A DNA stretch of 64,000 nt from an uncultured Sphingomonadaceae bacterium (GTDB lineage Bacteria; Pseudomonadota; Alphaproteobacteria; Sphingomonadales; Sphingomonadaceae): positions 310,001 through 374,000 of the forward strand of contig CALLJS010000010.1 in NCBI GenBank assembly GCA_938050045.1, written 5' to 3'. The notes under the pieces are model-generated. The model was given only the letters and a program-made list of their open reading frames with translations, made no database searches and had not been told where the DNA came from. The position numbers were made by a program, and so were the translations under genes. Within the stretch, counting starts at the first letter, position 1. Each line of letters begins with the position of its first letter. Below are positions 1 to 9,639 of this stretch, one piece after another.

Positions 1-834
1 AGAGCCGCTCATAACATAGCGCGTTTTGATGATAATTTCTGGATTTTCAGTATCATGACAAGCATCTATCCCATTTTGAATTAAGTTGATTAATATTTGT
101 AATACGGCATCATAATCCACATAAATATTGGGTAATGATGGATCATATTGGGTTATAATGTTGGGGAGTTTTGGGTTTGCGATACGGATTGATTGAAGCG
201 CTTGATCCAAAATAATATGAATATTTTCTTCGTTAAATTGAACAGGATTATGATTGCCTAAATTTTGCATTTGATCGAGCAATCGCGCAATCCTATCAAC
301 CTCTGTGACGATTAAACTGGTCATTGGCAGTTCAGAAGCATTGGCTTTTTTGGCTAAAAATTGAGCCGCACCCTTAATGCCTGCAAGCGGATTTTTTATC
401 TCATGCGATAAAATAGCAGGCGCACCCATAGCTAATTGTTCACCAGCCTCGCTATGATCGCCGATATAGTCGCGTTTTTCACGCCGCTTCACTATCATGA
501 TGATACGCATGTCTCTATGGCTGTGCAAAGCATTGATCCAAACATCGACCAATGCGCTTCCAGATGGCGTTATAATCTGCATATTTTGCGCCGTTAGGTC
601 ATTATTCATAGTCACAAGAGCTTCATTTATACGTGTATCAATAAATGTGACAATTTGCTCGACCGCTCGGCCCTCTATTCTATTTTTACCGCGTTCAAAA
701 AAATCTTCACAGCTATCATTGGCCTGCACAATGATATTATCTTCATTGACGAGCATGATCGGTATGGGAAGTGCAGACAGAATTGCCGAGTCTTCTGGTT
801 TCAAAGCAGCTAGATCAGACATAGTTGGGTTCAT
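1..834 (-). CDS. ntrB: Nitrogen regulation sensor histidine kinase NtrB (partial, runs off the left edge)
   Basis: This is the sensor kinase of the NtrB/NtrC pair, which responds to nitrogen status through PII and phosphorylates NtrC. Translating the complement from base 834 gives 278 codons open to base 1. An N-terminal PAS-like domain covers roughly residues 12-120. The H-box reads [20 protein letters not shown] with the phosphorylated His. The N-box reads [11 protein letters not shown] near the left edge, so the end of the ATPase domain lies outside the window. The start ATG overlaps the dusB stop (ATGA), which indicates translational coupling; dusB(nifR3)-ntrB-ntrC is a classic alphaproteobacterial order. 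The assignment is firm; only the C-terminus is unseen. Confidence 0.9.
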   Translation of the reverse strand, partial: MNPTMSDLAALKPEDSAILSALPIPIMLVNEDNIIVQANDSCEDFFERGKNRIEGRAVEQIVTFIDTRINEALVTMNNDLTAQNMQIITPSGSALVDVWINALHSHRDMRIIMIVKRREKRDYIGDHSEAGEQLAMGAPAILSHEIKNPLAGIKGAAQFLAKKANASELPMTSLIVTEVDRIARLLDQMQNLGNHNPVQFNEENIHIILDQALQSIRIANPKLPNIITQYDPSLPNIYVDYDAVLQILINLIQNGIDACHDTENPEIIIKTRYVMSGS

Positions 835-1841
835 GCGGCGGCTAATTTGGGATCGAGCAAGCCCGCGTAGAAACGCTCTAACGCGCCCAATACTTGCGCA
901 GGATCATTCAATTTATTGACCATATTACGAAATTCAGCAGACCCTTTGAGGCCTTTTGTATACCATCCAATATGTTTGCGCGCGACCCCTACACCAACCT
1001 TATCCGTATAAAGATCCATCATCGCTTTATAATGCTCAACAATCACGTCATATTGTTCGGCCAAATCGGGTTCTTCAATGACATGTCCGTCGGTAAAATA
1101 GTGCATCACCTGTCCTAATAGCCATGGCTTTCCATAAGCACCGCGCCCAATCATAATGCCATCCGCGCCGCTTTGGTTGAGGGCATTTTTGCTATCTTCT
1201 ATCGAACAAATATCCCCATTGGCAATCAAAGGAATGTTAATAGCATCCTTCACTTTACGAATGAAACGCCAATCCGCGCAGCCGCGATACATTTGATTGC
1301 GCGTGCGGCCATGCACAGTGATAAGCTTAGCCCCCAAATCTTCGGCTATATGGGCCAGCTCTGGCGCGTTCAAACTATCATGACACCAACCCATGCGCAT
1401 TTTAACGGTCACGGGAATATCCACAGCCTCGACAACGGCTTTAATAAGGCTTGCCGCTAGCGGTAAATCGCGCATCAAAGCTGAGCCTGCATCGCCATTG
1501 ACGATTTTTTTGACGGGACATCCCATATTAATATCAATAATAGCAGCACCGCGATCGGCATTTAATTTGGCAGCTTCTGCCATTGCTGTTGGTTCGCACC
1601 CTGCTAATTGCATAGAAACAGGCTCTTCTAATGGATGCCATGCTGCTTTTTGCAAGGATTGCCGCGTTTCCCTTATCATTGCTTGACTAGCTATCATTTC
1701 AGTAACGTTCAGCCCGCTTCCATAGCGGCGTACTAATGTGCGAAAAGGCATGTCTGTAACCCCCGTCATGGGGGCTAAAACCACAGGGCATGGAATTTCA
1801 ATCGTATCGATTTTTATTGGTTTAAGACGCATTTCGGTCAT
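831..1841 (-). CDS. dusB: tRNA-dihydrouridine synthase DusB (NifR3 family)
   Basis: This FMN enzyme reduces uridine to dihydrouridine in the D-loop of tRNAs using NADPH. The 336-residue protein has the family length. Near the N-terminus is the FMN-barrel motif [15 protein letters not shown]. The active-site segment [20 protein letters not shown] contains the catalytic Cys (about residue 108). [14 protein letters not shown] and GDICS...[11 protein letters not shown] are further Dus signatures. It is the first gene of an operon with ntrB, overlapping it by 4 bp, and is divergent from ispDF across 128 bp that must hold both promoters. DusB is the usual member in this operon, so the paralogue call is good but rests partly on context. 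Confidence 0.93.
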   Translation of the reverse strand: MTEMRLKPIKIDTIEIPCPVVLAPMTGVTDMPFRTLVRRYGSGLNVTEMIASQAMIRETRQSLQKAAWHPLEEPVSMQLAGCEPTAMAEAAKLNADRGAAIIDINMGCPVKKIVNGDAGSALMRDLPLAASLIKAVVEAVDIPVTVKMRMGWCHDSLNAPELAHIAEDLGAKLITVHGRTRNQMYRGCADWRFIRKVKDAINIPLIANGDICSIEDSKNALNQSGADGIMIGRGAYGKPWLLGQVMHYFTDGHVIEEPDLAEQYDVIVEHYKAMMDLYTDKVGVGVARKHIGWYTKGLKGSAEFRNMVNKLNDPAQVLGALERFYAGLLDPKLAAA

Positions 1842-1969
1842 GAAAAGGTCAATCCTTATACAATTTAGCGGGTAAAAATTTCTCTATTGGCATTTTTGCC
1901 TAAATATTAGGCACTCCATAGCTATTAACAGCTTGGCGAGCAAGCCCTTCATGGTTTAAGAACTATATT

Positions 1970-3121
1970 ATGAATAAGGATGCACAAACTGGCAAAAATA
2001 TAGCTTTAATAGTAGCCGCTGGCAGCGGTGAGCGATCAAAACAAACAATTGCAAAACAATATTCAAACATTCGCGGTAAAGCGATGCTCGCGCACAGCGC
2101 TCTCTCTTTTTCACACCATCCACAAATAGATGAGATTTACATTGTAATCGGCGCAGGCCAAGAGGAATTAGCCCAAAATGCGCTCCTTGATATTCCCATT
2201 AAAGGTCTGATTATAGGCGGAAAAACACGTCAAGAAAGCGTGCGAAATGGTTTGAATTATTTGTCTAAAATGCCAATCAATATGATTTTCATACATGATG
2301 CAGCACGGCCATTTTTACCGCATAAAGTCATTGATGATTTGCTGGCTGCGCTAGAGCATTGTGATGGCGCAATTCCTATTCTTCCAATGGCAGATAGCAT
2401 TGCTTATGTTGAGGATCGCGCAATGGCTGCCCCCGCTAATCGTGATAAAATGGGACGTGTGCAAACGCCTCAGGCGTTTAATTTTCAACCTATCTATGCA
2501 GCGCATCAAGCTGTCAGAGACACTGATTATAGCGATGATGCGCAGATTATGCACGCTGCTGGTCATAAAGTTGCGATAGTCGATGGCGATTCATCGCTTC
2601 ATAAATATACATTTGCAGAGGATTTTATGAACCATTCCCCCAAATTTCGTATTGGCAGCGGCTATGATGTGCATCGATTTGGCGCAGGCCATTCATTATG
2701 GTTGGGGGGTGTAAAAATTGAGCATGATCTGGGGTTAGTTGGCCATAGCGATGCTGATATTGTGCTTCATGCGCTTACCGATGCTCTATTAGGTGCTCTA
2801 GCAATGGGTGACATTGGCGATCATTTTCCGCCGTCCGATGCGCAATGGAGAGGGGCATCATCTGATATATTTATGAAATTTGCTTGTGATTTGGCACGCG
2901 ATAAGGGCTATGCTATCGCTAATGCCGATATTACTATCATATGCGAAGCCCCAAAAATTGGCCCTCACCGACAGGCCATAAGAAATAATATCGCTCACAT
3001 ATTAGACATTAGTATTGATCAAATATCGTTAAAAGCAACCACGACAGAGACATTAGGATTCGCAGGTCGCGGCGAAGGTATGGCCGTGCAGGCTCACATT
3101 TTAATTGAGAATTATGCATGA
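1970..3121 (+). CDS. ispDF: Bifunctional IspD/IspF (MEP pathway)
   Basis: The protein catalyses two steps of isoprenoid precursor synthesis: transfer of CMP to methylerythritol phosphate (IspD) and cyclisation to MEcPP (IspF). The 383 residues hold an IspD domain at about 1-220, with the nucleotide-binding VAAGSGERSK and FIHDAARPF, and an IspF domain from about 225, with FRIGSGYDVHRFGAG (the Asp-x-His metal ligands), GHSDADIVLHALTDALLGA and GDIGDHFPPSD. The fusion is typical of alphaproteobacteria. No Shine-Dalgarno sequence is obvious before the ATG. The stop overlaps the cinA start (ATGA), so the two are likely co-translated. Confidence 0.96.
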   Translation: MNKDAQTGKNIALIVAAGSGERSKQTIAKQYSNIRGKAMLAHSALSFSHHPQIDEIYIVIGAGQEELAQNALLDIPIKGLIIGGKTRQESVRNGLNYLSKMPINMIFIHDAARPFLPHKVIDDLLAALEHCDGAIPILPMADSIAYVEDRAMAAPANRDKMGRVQTPQAFNFQPIYAAHQAVRDTDYSDDAQIMHAAGHKVAIVDGDSSLHKYTFAEDFMNHSPKFRIGSGYDVHRFGAGHSLWLGGVKIEHDLGLVGHSDADIVLHALTDALLGALAMGDIGDHFPPSDAQWRGASSDIFMKFACDLARDKGYAIANADITIICEAPKIGPHRQAIRNNIAHILDISIDQISLKATTTETLGFAGRGEGMAVQAHILIENYA

Positions 3122-3609
3122 ACATTTTGCCCTCTATATTATTCGAAGCCGCCCAAATTATGGTCGCTAATAATAGTGAAGCCAAACGCAAAATTGCTAC
3201 AGCAGAGAGTTGTACAGGCGGCCTCGTCTCTGCAGCTATTACGGAAATATCTGGCAGCAGCGCGGTTTTGGATCGCAGTTTTATAACTTATAGCAATGAA
3301 GCCAAGCAAGAAATGCTGGGCGTTTCAAAAACTATCATCGCCGAGAATGGCGCGGTATCGCTGCCCGTGGTGAGAGCAATGGCGATGGGCGCTATTGATA
3401 AGAGCAATGCCGCGATAGCGATTTCTATCAGCGGGATTGCGGGCCCAAAGCGCGATGATAGTGATAAGCCTGTTGGTACAGTTGCATTTGCCTTAGCCGA
3501 CAAAAATGGCTTATTGAATGAAACTATCGAATATTTTGGTGCAGAATTAAGCCGCTCTGAAATCAGATTGAAAGCCGCTTTATTTGCCCTAAATTGGTTG
3601 CGTTCTTAA
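3118..3609 (+). CDS. CinA C-terminal family protein (NMN amidohydrolase, PncC type)
   Basis: This 163-residue protein is the stand-alone CinA C-terminal domain, without the N-terminal molybdopterin-binding-like half of full CinA. Family members deamidate nicotinamide mononucleotide in pyridine nucleotide salvage. The signature AESCTGGLVSAAITEISGSS is near the N-terminus, followed by FITYSNEAKQEMLGV and a Gly-rich SISGIAGPKRDDSDKPVGTV, both characteristic. It overlaps ispDF by 4 bp, an arrangement common in alphaproteobacteria without a known functional link. It converges on the Coq10-like gene, with only 11 bp between the stops and no clear hairpin terminator. Biochemical activity is inferred from the family. 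Confidence 0.9.
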   Translation: MNILPSILFEAAQIMVANNSEAKRKIATAESCTGGLVSAAITEISGSSAVLDRSFITYSNEAKQEMLGVSKTIIAENGAVSLPVVRAMAMGAIDKSNAAIAISISGIAGPKRDDSDKPVGTVAFALADKNGLLNETIEYFGAELSRSEIRLKAALFALNWLRS

Positions 3610-3620
3610 TGGGCATTATC

Positions 3621-4055
3621 TCATTTTGCATAAAGATCATGCGCACGTTGTTCAAACGCACCTGTCATTTTGGTTAGAGCGGCTTCAAAAAACTGCCCTG
3701 CTAATTTCTCAAATATCTTATTCTTAAAAGCGAATTCTACTTTGAAATCAACATCACAGCCGCCATTTTCTCGGCTAATAAACTCCCACTCGTTGCGCAA
3801 ATATTTCAGCGGCCCATCGACATAATCGATATGGATAGATTGGTTCGCTTTTTTGATAATCCGAGAAGTGAAGCTTTCTCTTAATGATTTGAAACCAATA
3901 ATCATATCAGCAAGGGCTTCGGTTTCACTATCTTTTTTGACGCGAAGCGCGATAACCCAAGGCAAAAAATCAGGATAGTTTTTAATATCAACCACAAGAG
4001 CATACATTTGACTAGAGCTGTAGGGCAATTGTCTAATTTCGTGATGATGAGGCAT
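3621..4055 (-). CDS. START-domain protein, Coq10/RatA family
   Basis: This 144-residue protein belongs to the small START-fold family that includes mitochondrial Coq10, which binds ubiquinone, and E. coli RatA, which was named a toxin. It shows MPHHHEIRQLPYSSSQMYALV at the start, VVDIKNYPDFLPWV, DMIIGFKSLRESFTSRI and a C-terminal FAFKNKIFEKLAGQFFEAAL, all typical of the family. It lies 3 bp downstream of lipA and is surely co-transcribed with it, a conserved pair in alphaproteobacteria. No antitoxin partner is present, so a role in quinone function or respiration is more likely than a toxin role. That is inference from family and context. Confidence 0.87.
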   Translation of the reverse strand: MPHHHEIRQLPYSSSQMYALVVDIKNYPDFLPWVIALRVKKDSETEALADMIIGFKSLRESFTSRIIKKANQSIHIDYVDGPLKYLRNEWEFISRENGGCDVDFKVEFAFKNKIFEKLAGQFFEAALTKMTGAFEQRAHDLYAK

Positions 4056-4058
4056 TTT

Positions 4059-5066
4059 TTATCCCGCACTGGCCTTTGGTAGTTTTTTGGCCTTTGGTAA
4101 TTTTTTGGCCTTAGCTAATTTTTCATTTCGGGCATCGCGTAACTGGGCAAAATCATCGCCAGCGTGATAGCTAGAGCGCGTTAATGGGCTTGATGCCACT
4201 AGTTCAAAACCTTTTGCGCGGCCAATGGCTGCATAAGCATCAAAAGCAGCAGGCGTGACAAATTCTTCAACCTTTGCATGTTTGGGTGTGGGCTGCAGAT
4301 ATTGCCCCAATGTTAAGAAATCAATATTGGCGCTGCGCATATCATCCATCACTTGATGCACTTCTAAGCGCGTTTCACCAAGGCCCATCATCATGCCGGA
4401 TTTGGTAAATATGGAGGGGTCGAGTTTTTTTACAGACTCCAGCAATCGAATAGATGCATAATAGCGCGCACCGGGCCTGATGGTTGGATATAAACGCGGT
4501 ATAGTCTCTAAATTATGATTATAAACATCGGGCCGCGCCGTGACAATCGCCTCTACCGCTGCTTCTGATTTGTTACGAAAATCGGGCGTTAAAATCTCAA
4601 TCGTTGTATTGGGCGTCGTGCGGCGAAGAGCGTCTATCACTTTTACAAATTGACTGGCTCCGCCATCGGGTAAATCATCGCGGTCAACCGAAGTCACCAC
4701 AATATGTTCCAAGCCCATTGCGGCGGCGGCATCAGCGGTATGTTGGGGTTCTTTTGCATCCACAATGCGCGGCATACCCGTTTTGACATTGCAAAATGCA
4801 CAAGCCCGCGTGCAGACATCACCCAAAATCATAACCGTTGCGTGTTTTTTGGTCCAGCATTCTCCAATATTGGGGCATGCCGCTTCTTCACAAACCGTAT
4901 TAAGGTTCAGCTCACGCATCAACTTCTTGGTTTCAGCAAAGCCTTTACTTGTTGGGGCTTTCACGCGAATCCAATCGGGCTTCCTTTGACGAACGGGCCT
5001 GTCTTCGATGGGAATAGCATTGTCTATTGATATATTAATATCAGCGATATTTTTTATTGTTTCCAT
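4059..5066 (-). CDS. lipA: Lipoyl synthase LipA
   Basis: LipA is a radical-SAM enzyme that inserts two sulfurs into protein-bound octanoyl groups to make the lipoyl cofactor used by 2-oxoacid dehydrogenases such as the PDH encoded at 26.3-28.8 kb. The auxiliary cluster ligands are in [17 protein letters not shown] (C-x4-C-x5-C). The radical-SAM motif is in [12 protein letters not shown] (C-x3-C-x2-C). The [12 protein letters not shown] segment near the C-terminus holds the conserved Arg-Ser-Ser. The 335-residue protein ends in an unusual Lys-rich tail with repeats of KAKKLP (DNA repeat 4071-4124). It is followed at 3 bp by the Coq10-like gene. Confidence 0.96.
   Translation of the reverse strand: METIKNIADINISIDNAIPIEDRPVRQRKPDWIRVKAPTSKGFAETKKLMRELNLNTVCEEAACPNIGECWTKKHATVMILGDVCTRACAFCNVKTGMPRIVDAKEPQHTADAAAAMGLEHIVVTSVDRDDLPDGGASQFVKVIDALRRTTPNTTIEILTPDFRNKSEAAVEAIVTARPDVYNHNLETIPRLYPTIRPGARYYASIRLLESVKKLDPSIFTKSGMMMGLGETRLEVHQVMDDMRSANIDFLTLGQYLQPTPKHAKVEEFVTPAAFDAYAAIGRAKGFELVASSPLTRSSYHAGDDFAQLRDARNEKLAKAKKLPKAKKLPKASAG
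4071..4124 (-). repeat. Three 18-bp tandem repeats in the 3' end of lipA
   Basis: Three consecutive 18-bp units lie at 4071-4088, 4089-4106 and 4107-4124. The first two differ at a single position and the third is more diverged. On the coding strand they give a basic KAKKLP-like repeat at the extreme C-terminus of LipA, beyond the conserved fold. The array stays in frame, so copy-number change would not break the gene. Confidence 0.8.
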
Positions 5067-5209
5067 ATTTCTCCAGATAGCGTTAAGATATGCATGTTGC
5101 CAGTATTATTTAGCATAGTATTATTCAGCATAGTTTTATATCTGATTATTAAAATCACAGCCATGCTTCAGCAAAAGCCGATTGCTAGCGATGTTTAGAG
5201 AATTTATTT

Positions 5210-5818
5210 ATGGAATTTGCCCCTGAAAATTTGACTTTAACAAAAGTGCTGCAAGCATCTTTTCAACAATTAAACGATGCCGTAATAAACAGAAAATCGC
5301 CTATGCGCTGCCCAGTGGTAGCAACGATTGGGAAAAATGGCCCTAATCAGCGGATAATGGTTCTTCGCGAATTTGATGAAGACCATAGAATTATGCGATT
5401 TCATACTGATTTTAGATCGCCTAAGGTCGATGAAATTGCCAAAAACAGTGCAATATCTATTTTAGGCTATGACCCCGAACAGCGCATTCAATTAAAAATA
5501 TATGGCGCGGCACAAATATATAATGAGAGCGCGCGCGCAACAGGGGCATGGCTGCAAACCGATACTATGGGACGCAGATGTTATTTGTGCGAGCCAGGAT
5601 CGGGGACAAAAATTTCTGCAGCTAAGTCAGGATTGAGTAAGGCGCTGCAAAGCCGCAGACCAACGATTGAAGAAACCGAGGCTGGCCGCAAAAATTTTGC
5701 AATTTTAATGATAAATATTCATCAAATTGACTGGATGTATCTCAATAGCCAGGGTAATTTAGCCGCAAGTTTTCATTTTGATAATAATGCATGGGTAGGA
5801 GAATGGCTCATCCCATAA
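5210..5818 (+). CDS. Pyridoxamine 5'-phosphate oxidase-like FMN-binding protein
   Basis: The 202-residue protein looks like the split-barrel flavin-binding family related to PdxH. It has the early segment CPVVATIGKNGPNQRIMVLR, then RIMRFHTDFRSPKVDEIAKN, where FMN and substrate phosphates bind in the family. An Arg/Tyr-rich stretch around GRRCYLCEPGSG and a C-terminal HQIDWMYLNSQGN follow, matching the typical (I/W)-x-x-L segment. It lacks the full PdxH C-terminal signature, so true pyridoxine oxidase activity is doubtful and the substrate is unknown. It is monocistronic, divergent from lipA and convergent with ettA. Confidence 0.78.
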   Translation: MEFAPENLTLTKVLQASFQQLNDAVINRKSPMRCPVVATIGKNGPNQRIMVLREFDEDHRIMRFHTDFRSPKVDEIAKNSAISILGYDPEQRIQLKIYGAAQIYNESARATGAWLQTDTMGRRCYLCEPGSGTKISAAKSGLSKALQSRRPTIEETEAGRKNFAILMINIHQIDWMYLNSQGNLAASFHFDNNAWVGEWLIP

Positions 5819-5852
5819 ATAAAGACATCATATTAACAGCATAATTAACAAA

Positions 5853-7532
5853 TTAGCGCGTTAATTTTTTATAGGCCACGCGCGTTGGACGGTCGGCTGC
5901 ATCTCCCAATCTTCTGCGTTTATCTTCTTCATAAGCTTCGAAATTGCCTTCGAACCATTCTACATGGCTATCCCCTTCAAATGCTAGAATATGCGTAGCA
6001 AGCCTATCCAAGAAAAAACGGTCGTGCGAAATAACCACAGCACAGCCCGCAAAACTCTCAAGAGCCTCTTCTAAGGCTGCTAATGTCTCCACATCCAAAT
6101 CATTGGTCGGTTCATCGAGCAGCAGCACATTACCCCCTTCTTTGAGCATTTTAGCCATATGAACACGGTTTCTCTCACCGCCCGATAGTGAACCAACAAT
6201 CTTTTGCTGGTCGCCGCCTTTGAAATTGAAAGCTCCGACATAAGCGCGCGTAGACATTTCATGCTTGCCAAGCGTCATATAATCATGGCCATCGGAAATC
6301 TCTTCCCAGACATTTTTCTTGGCATCCAGATCATCGCGGCTCTGATCGACAAAGCCCAATTTCACCGTATCACCAATATCGATGCTGCCGCTATCGGGGG
6401 TTTCTTGACCGATAATCATCTTAAACAAAGTGGTTTTACCCGCGCCATTGGCCCCAATCACACCTACAATACCGCCGGGGGGAAGCAGAAAGTCCAAATC
6501 TTCGAACAATAATTTATCACCATAAGCTTTGGTCAGCCCTTTAGCTTCTATAACCTTACCGCCCAAACGTTCAGGCGTTTGAATGACGATTTGCGCTTTT
6601 CCAGGAGCGCGATTTTCTTGCGCTTCGACCAATTGATCGAATGATTTAATCCGGGCTTTGGATTTGGTTTGCCGCGCTTTGGGCGATTGCCGTATCCAAG
6701 CCAATTCATCGGCTATGGCTTTTTGTTTTCCTGCATCCTCGCGGGCTTCTTGCTCTAGACGCTTTACTTTCTTTTCGAGGTAAAGCGAATAATTGCCCTC
6801 ATAAACAAAGTAGCGAGAGCGATCGAGTTCCAAAATCCAACTGACTACATTATCCAAAAAATAACGATCGTGGGTTACCAAAATCACATTGCCAGGATAG
6901 TCGGTAAGATGTTTTTCTAACCAAGAGACAGATTCGGCGTCCAGATGGTTCGTAGGCTCATCGAGCAACAAGATATTGGGTTTTTCAAGCAATAGGCGCG
7001 TCAAGGCAACGCGGCGTTTTTCACCACCCGAAAGATTGGTAACTGGCGAATCTCCGGGTGGACAGCGCAATGCTTCCATCGCAATTTCCAATTGATTATC
7101 GAGCGTCCAACCATCAACAGCGTCAATTTTCTCTTGAAGCTCGCCCATTTCGCCCATCAATGCATCAAAATCAACATCCTCTGGTGGATCGCCCATGATC
7201 GTCGAAATTTCATTAAACCGCTCTACCAAGTCGGCTACTTCCCGCACACCGTCCATGACATTTTCTTTAACGCTCTTATTTTCATCAAGCTCAGGCTCTT
7301 GCGCCAGATACCCAACGGTAATCCCCTCACCTGGCCAAGCTTCGCCTGTAAAATCAGTATCCAAACCCGCCATGATTTTCATCAATGTTGATTTACCAGT
7401 TCCATTGGGGCCAACGATGCCAATTTTAGCATCGGGATAGAATTGCAGATGAATATCCTTAAGCACCGGCTTATTGGCCCCTGAGAAGGTTTTGGTCATA
7501 TTCTTCATAACAAAGCTATATTGAGCCGCCAT
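5853..7532 (-). CDS. ettA: Energy-dependent translational throttle protein EttA (ABC-F ATPase)
   Basis: EttA binds the ribosomal E-site and gates the first peptide bond according to the ATP/ADP ratio. At 559 residues it has the family length. Two ABC domains are visible: Walker A GPNGTGKST and signature LSGGEKRRVAL in the first, and Walker A GANGAGKTT and signature LSGGERNRVHMAK in the second. Each has LLLDEPTN as Walker B. The linker between them is the charged ABC-F P-site tether (WIRQSPKARQTKSKARI). There are no membrane segments, which fits a soluble ABC-F protein. GAGAGAG upstream of the ATG may serve as ribosome-binding site. Confidence 0.95.
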   Translation of the reverse strand: MAAQYSFVMKNMTKTFSGANKPVLKDIHLQFYPDAKIGIVGPNGTGKSTLMKIMAGLDTDFTGEAWPGEGITVGYLAQEPELDENKSVKENVMDGVREVADLVERFNEISTIMGDPPEDVDFDALMGEMGELQEKIDAVDGWTLDNQLEIAMEALRCPPGDSPVTNLSGGEKRRVALTRLLLEKPNILLLDEPTNHLDAESVSWLEKHLTDYPGNVILVTHDRYFLDNVVSWILELDRSRYFVYEGNYSLYLEKKVKRLEQEAREDAGKQKAIADELAWIRQSPKARQTKSKARIKSFDQLVEAQENRAPGKAQIVIQTPERLGGKVIEAKGLTKAYGDKLLFEDLDFLLPPGGIVGVIGANGAGKTTLFKMIIGQETPDSGSIDIGDTVKLGFVDQSRDDLDAKKNVWEEISDGHDYMTLGKHEMSTRAYVGAFNFKGGDQQKIVGSLSGGERNRVHMAKMLKEGGNVLLLDEPTNDLDVETLAALEEALESFAGCAVVISHDRFFLDRLATHILAFEGDSHVEWFEGNFEAYEEDKRRRLGDAADRPTRVAYKKLTR

Positions 7533-7716
7533 GGTATTATACTCTCTCTAAATGGACATGATATTGGGATTATTCCCAGCAGTTACGTCGATTATTGTTT
7601 GAATTTAAGTCTAGCTGCTCCCTAACCAATCACCTGCATCATCGCAAGACCAATTAGTAACGTAAAATAGTATCAAATGTTGCAATGTTGGTAAAAGCCG
7701 TTATCAAATATGCGCT

Positions 7717-9099
7717 ATGAAAAATTTGATAAAAAAAACTCATATTCATCTCTTAAAATCAACCGCTATAGTGGCTGCTTTATCAATAAGCAGCGCGGTA
7801 AGCTATGCGCAAGATGCTCTACTAGAAGCCGCTTTGAATGATACAATAGCCTATGACATAACCGAAGATTTAACCACCGAAGTTGGCCCACGCCAAGCGG
7901 GAACAGAAGCCGAAGCGCGCGGCAGAGACTGGGCTTTAAAGCGTTTGAAAGCCGAAGGTTTTGAGAATGTCACATTAGAAGAATTTCAAATGTCAACTTG
8001 GGTGCGCGGCCATGAAAGCGCGAGCATCCTATCGCCATTCCCGCAAAACCTAACCCTAACGGCCCTCGGTAATAGCGCGTCTACTGGAGAGACAGGAATA
8101 GAAGGCGAAGTCGTTTATTTTCATACATTGGATGATCTTCGGGCTGTTTTAGACGATAGTTTGACAGGTAAAATTGCTTTTGTGAATCACAATATGAAAG
8201 CAACCCAAGATGGCTCTAGCTATGGGTCATTTGGCCCTGCCAGATTCGTCGGGCCGAGCATCGCCTCGCAAAAGGGTGCTGCTGCCATTATCATTCGTTC
8301 AGCGGGCACCGATTATCACCGTAATCCGCATACAGGGAATACTAATTTTCCCAAGGGCATAAACCCTATTCCAGCGGCGGCTTTATCCATTCCCGATGCA
8401 GAAAATTTGCAGCGTATGCTAGAGCGCGAAAAACCAGTGCGTATGAAATTGAAATTAACGCCCAAAAATATCGGCTTGCAAACATCGGGTAATGTCTATG
8501 CCGATGTACTCGGCAGCAATCCTGATCTGGGCATGATTATCATTGCCTGCCATTTGGATAGCTGGGATTTGGGTACAGGGGCTATCGACGATGCTGTTGG
8601 TTGTGGTATCATCACCGCTGCGGCTAAACATCTCAAGAAAACTGGTAAGTTAAAACGTACCATACGTCTATTTTGGGCTGGGGCTGAAGAAGTTGGTATT
8701 TGGGGCGGGCGTGATTATGCCGTCAAACATGCCGCTACAAACCATGCGCTTGCAATGGAATCCGATTTTGGAGCGGGGGCAATATGGCGCGTTGATTTTG
8801 CCCTGCCTGCTAGCGCAAAACCTTTACAAGAGAAAATAGCGAGAGCATTGCACCCGCTTGGTATCGTTGCATCCGCATTGCCTGCGGGTGGCGGGGCCGA
8901 TGTTGGGCCGCTCATTCGTGCGCAAAATCTGGCTATTATTGACTTACAGCAAGATGGGTTAAAATATTTTGATCTGCACCATACGCCCGATGATACGCTT
9001 GATAAGATCGATAAAGCCGATGTTCAGCAAAATGTTGCAGCATGGGCGCTCACATTACGCGAACTCGCCAATTATGAAGGTAAATTGGATAATAATTGA
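7717..9099 (+). CDS. Exported M28-family zinc metallopeptidase
   Basis: This 460-residue protein starts with a Sec signal peptide (Lys-rich start, hydrophobic core, cleavage likely after SSAVSYA-Q). A PA-like insert occupies roughly residues 130-240. The catalytic domain then follows. Zinc ligands are recognisable in IIIACHLDSWDLGTGAIDDA (His, bridging Asp), in FWAGAEEVGIWGG (Glu-Glu) and in the late HHTPDDTLDKID (His). It therefore probably acts in the periplasm as an aminopeptidase or carboxypeptidase like the plasma glutamate carboxypeptidase group. The substrate is unknown. The next gene, a lipoprotein, starts on its last stop base, so they form an operon. Confidence 0.88.
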   Translation: MKNLIKKTHIHLLKSTAIVAALSISSAVSYAQDALLEAALNDTIAYDITEDLTTEVGPRQAGTEAEARGRDWALKRLKAEGFENVTLEEFQMSTWVRGHESASILSPFPQNLTLTALGNSASTGETGIEGEVVYFHTLDDLRAVLDDSLTGKIAFVNHNMKATQDGSSYGSFGPARFVGPSIASQKGAAAIIIRSAGTDYHRNPHTGNTNFPKGINPIPAAALSIPDAENLQRMLEREKPVRMKLKLTPKNIGLQTSGNVYADVLGSNPDLGMIIIACHLDSWDLGTGAIDDAVGCGIITAAAKHLKKTGKLKRTIRLFWAGAEEVGIWGGRDYAVKHAATNHALAMESDFGAGAIWRVDFALPASAKPLQEKIARALHPLGIVASALPAGGGADVGPLIRAQNLAIIDLQQDGLKYFDLHHTPDDTLDKIDKADVQQNVAAWALTLRELANYEGKLDNN

Positions 9100-9395
9100 T
9101 GCGGTATAGAGTTTCTTCTCTTTCGATGGGCTTTATATTTGCATTGTCTGCTTGCAATAGCGGCGAAGAAATCCCGCAGAAATCTGATAAAGAAGAGCTG
9201 GAAGACATTATTAACACTAATATTGAAGTTGTTGAACAAGAAGCAAAGTCCATTAGGCAAGCGGCGGCTCAGGCGGTGAAAATTATCGAGCAAGAAGCGC
9301 AAGCTGAAATTGATAAGGTTAAATTAGAATCTGATGAAGCTATATTAGAATCTGATTTTGGCGAAAATAACCCGCCGATTGAAAATGACGAATGA
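9099..9395 (+). CDS. Small predicted lipoprotein, helical and charged
   Basis: I do not recognise this 98-residue protein. It begins at an ATG sharing one base with the M28 peptidase stop (TGATG). A short hydrophobic stretch ends in FALSAC-NSGEE, a good lipobox (LSAC), so it is likely cleaved by signal peptidase II and lipid-anchored. The rest is a highly charged, probably coiled-coil segment rich in Glu, Lys and Ala (VVEQEAKSIRQAAAQAVKII). Asn rather than Asp follows the Cys, so outer-membrane sorting is possible. Co-transcription with the peptidase suggests an envelope role; function is unknown. Confidence 0.72.
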   Translation: MRYRVSSLSMGFIFALSACNSGEEIPQKSDKEELEDIINTNIEVVEQEAKSIRQAAAQAVKIIEQEAQAEIDKVKLESDEAILESDFGENNPPIENDE

Positions 9396-9449
9396 AGAGA
9401 TGCGGTAAACCAGCTCTCCTAATCAAAATAAAATTATCTGAATATGAAT

Positions 9450-9528
<79 letters not shown>

Positions 9529-9639
9529 ACAATTTTGCTTTACATCTTTATGCTGGTTAAGATGCGAAGCGGTCACTAGCAGCGGATTAACATGCTGTCT
9601 ATGGCCTGTTTGCAATTAAGCAATAATTTATCGAGTTTT

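Noticed and set aside
497-919. A 140-codon plus-strand frame at the left edge
   Set aside because: It lies antisense to ntrB and the end of dusB, whose motifs are clear, and its translation shows no domain.
3621-4055. RatA toxin of a toxin-antitoxin pair
   Set aside because: The gene follows lipA as in many alphaproteobacteria, has no antitoxin partner and fits the Coq10-like START family.
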